Shown here in pieces: positions 5,699 through 6,332 of a stretch of DNA of 6,332 nucleotides; positions within the stretch are counted from its first letter, which is position 1, and every line of letters begins with the position of its first letter. The DNA is from Paracoccaceae bacterium (GTDB taxonomy: Bacteria > Pseudomonadota > Alphaproteobacteria > Rhodobacterales > Rhodobacteraceae). The stretch spans positions 1 to 6,332 of the forward strand of contig DAOUQK010000224.1 of the NCBI GenBank assembly GCA_030625695.1, written 5' to 3'. The notes below the pieces were generated by a model. That model was not told the DNA's origin. It saw only the letters and a program-made list of their open reading frames with translations, and made no database searches. The translations under genes and the position numbers were made by a program.

Positions 5699-6271
5699 AT
5701 GGTCCCAAGGTGGTTGCCTTACTTTCTACGACTGACGCCGGCCCTACCGTCCAGGGGGGCCGGGCTGGCGATACGTGTTGCTGTGGTGTCCGGTCTTTTG
5801 TCACTGGCCCTTTCGGGCTGCGTTCTTGACGACGAGGCGGCGGTGCGCCGCCAATTGGCGCAATGGGTGGCGCTGGGCGATACCATGTATTTCAAGTCGC
5901 AAAAGGAATGTACGGCGGGGCTGTTTCATACCAAGGCTGGAGCCGTCAAATCGGGGATCGGCAAGGTGCGCAGCATCAAAAACGCGCTGCGGGTTATCGA
6001 CAAAGGTCGCGCAGTGGCGTTCCGGGTCGAAGGGATGACGCCGGGCGAGGTGCATAAACAGCTGGATCTGGCCAATCGTACCGTCGGCATTGGTATGCTG
6101 ACATCAGGTCTGGGCGGGCGCAATTGTTTGACGTCCGCGTTACAGGATGAATTTGCTTTGGCCCTGCGGGGCAAGGATGTGATCGTGTTGTATGATCCGA
6201 ATAACCACGCCTTTGCCCTATTTGAACGGGCGTCAAAACGGGTGTTTTATGCCCGGGGGGACGTAGGGTGA
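5699..6271 (+). CDS. Lipoprotein of the pccA neighbourhood, unknown function
   Basis: The frame encodes about 190 residues with a hydrophobic segment and lipobox L-S-G-C (Cys41 from the chosen start; codon 5819-5821), followed by VLDDEAAVRRQLAQWVALGD. The mature domain of about 150 residues has a Cys in KECTAGLF and a second in GRNCLTSAL, a likely disulfide pair, and ends in a beta-rich part VIVLYDPNNHAFALFERASKRVFYARGDVG. I recall similar lipoproteins next to pccA in Rhodobacterales but no function. The ATG at 5699 is 4 nt after the pccA stop, with only weak ribosome-binding sequence, and gives an unusually long basic region before the hydrophobic core. Downstream GTG codons (such as 5783) could be the true start. 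Tight spacing suggests co-transcription, perhaps translational coupling, with pccA. Confidence 0.8.
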   Translation: MVPRWLPYFLRLTPALPSRGAGLAIRVAVVSGLLSLALSGCVLDDEAAVRRQLAQWVALGDTMYFKSQKECTAGLFHTKAGAVKSGIGKVRSIKNALRVIDKGRAVAFRVEGMTPGEVHKQLDLANRTVGIGMLTSGLGGRNCLTSALQDEFALALRGKDVIVLYDPNNHAFALFERASKRVFYARGDVG

Positions 6272-6287
6272 GTAGGGTTTCGTTGGG

Positions 6288-6332
6288 TTATTCTGTAGGT
6301 TTTGCGCGCCGCTCTTCAACCTCGCGCAGGCG
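6288..6332 (-). CDS. Possible 3' end of a convergent gene (partial)
   Basis: Read on the minus strand from the window edge, 14 codons encode RLREVEERRAKPTE followed by TAA (6288-6290 on the plus strand). The charged helical composition and GC-rich codons look like a real protein end, and the stop lies 16 bp from the stop of the forward lipoprotein, as for convergent genes. The piece is too short to name and chance cannot be excluded. Confidence 0.35.
   Translation of the reverse strand, partial: RLREVEERRAKPTE

Noticed and set aside
6263..6290. A further copy of the REP-like repeat near the end of the window (GTAGGG twice).
   Set aside because: Only the first six bases match the repeat arm; the rest differs and no dyad is present.

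Overview
The window looks like a chromosomal segment of a GC-rich marine alphaproteobacterium of the Rhodobacterales (Roseobacter group). It is the propionyl-CoA carboxylase (PCC) locus: it opens with the 3' end of pccB and carries a complete pccA about 3.4 kb downstream. The organism call rests on recognition of protein sequence and gene neighbourhood (PccB/PccA type, a DUF6497-like protein, small lipoproteins), not on a search.

Layout. Positions 1-315 are the C-terminal part of PccB. A perfect 22-bp inverted repeat follows its stop codon, then a small cupin gene (385-777) and a single copy of the same repeat arm. Next come a secreted DUF6497-like protein (883-1284), about 210 bp of unexplained sequence, a 45-residue lipoprotein (1499-1636), and an Arg-rich uncharacterised protein (1658-2056) whose start codon lies in the loop of a strong hairpin. 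From about 2057 to 3340 the compact forward-strand order is interrupted. This stretch holds a nested inverted repeat, a GC-rich terminator-like hairpin, a minus-strand outer-membrane porin gene that keeps only its C-terminal half, and about 560 bp without a recognisable gene. That last stretch contains one textbook intrinsic terminator with no gene in front of it. A 68-residue lipoprotein (3352-3558) follows, then another intrinsic terminator only 34 nt before the pccA start. pccA (3694-5694) is intact with all expected catalytic and biotinylation motifs. A fourth exported protein, a lipoprotein of about 190 residues (5699-6271), starts 4 nt after the pccA stop. The last 45 bp may be the 3' end of a convergent minus-strand gene.

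Function. PccA (biotin carboxylase plus biotin carrier) and PccB (carboxyltransferase) form the enzyme that carboxylates propionyl-CoA to methylmalonyl-CoA. This feeds propionate, odd-chain fatty acid and branched-chain amino acid carbon, and ethylmalonyl-CoA pathway products, towards succinyl-CoA. The small genes between them have no established role in that reaction.

Most worth a second look are the orphan terminator at 3174-3216 (possible small RNA), the mutually exclusive RNA foldings just before pccA, the hairpin that covers the ribosome binding site of the 1658 gene, and the porin remnant that separates the two halves of the locus. I see no CRISPR array, tRNA, rRNA, intact mobile element or defence system.
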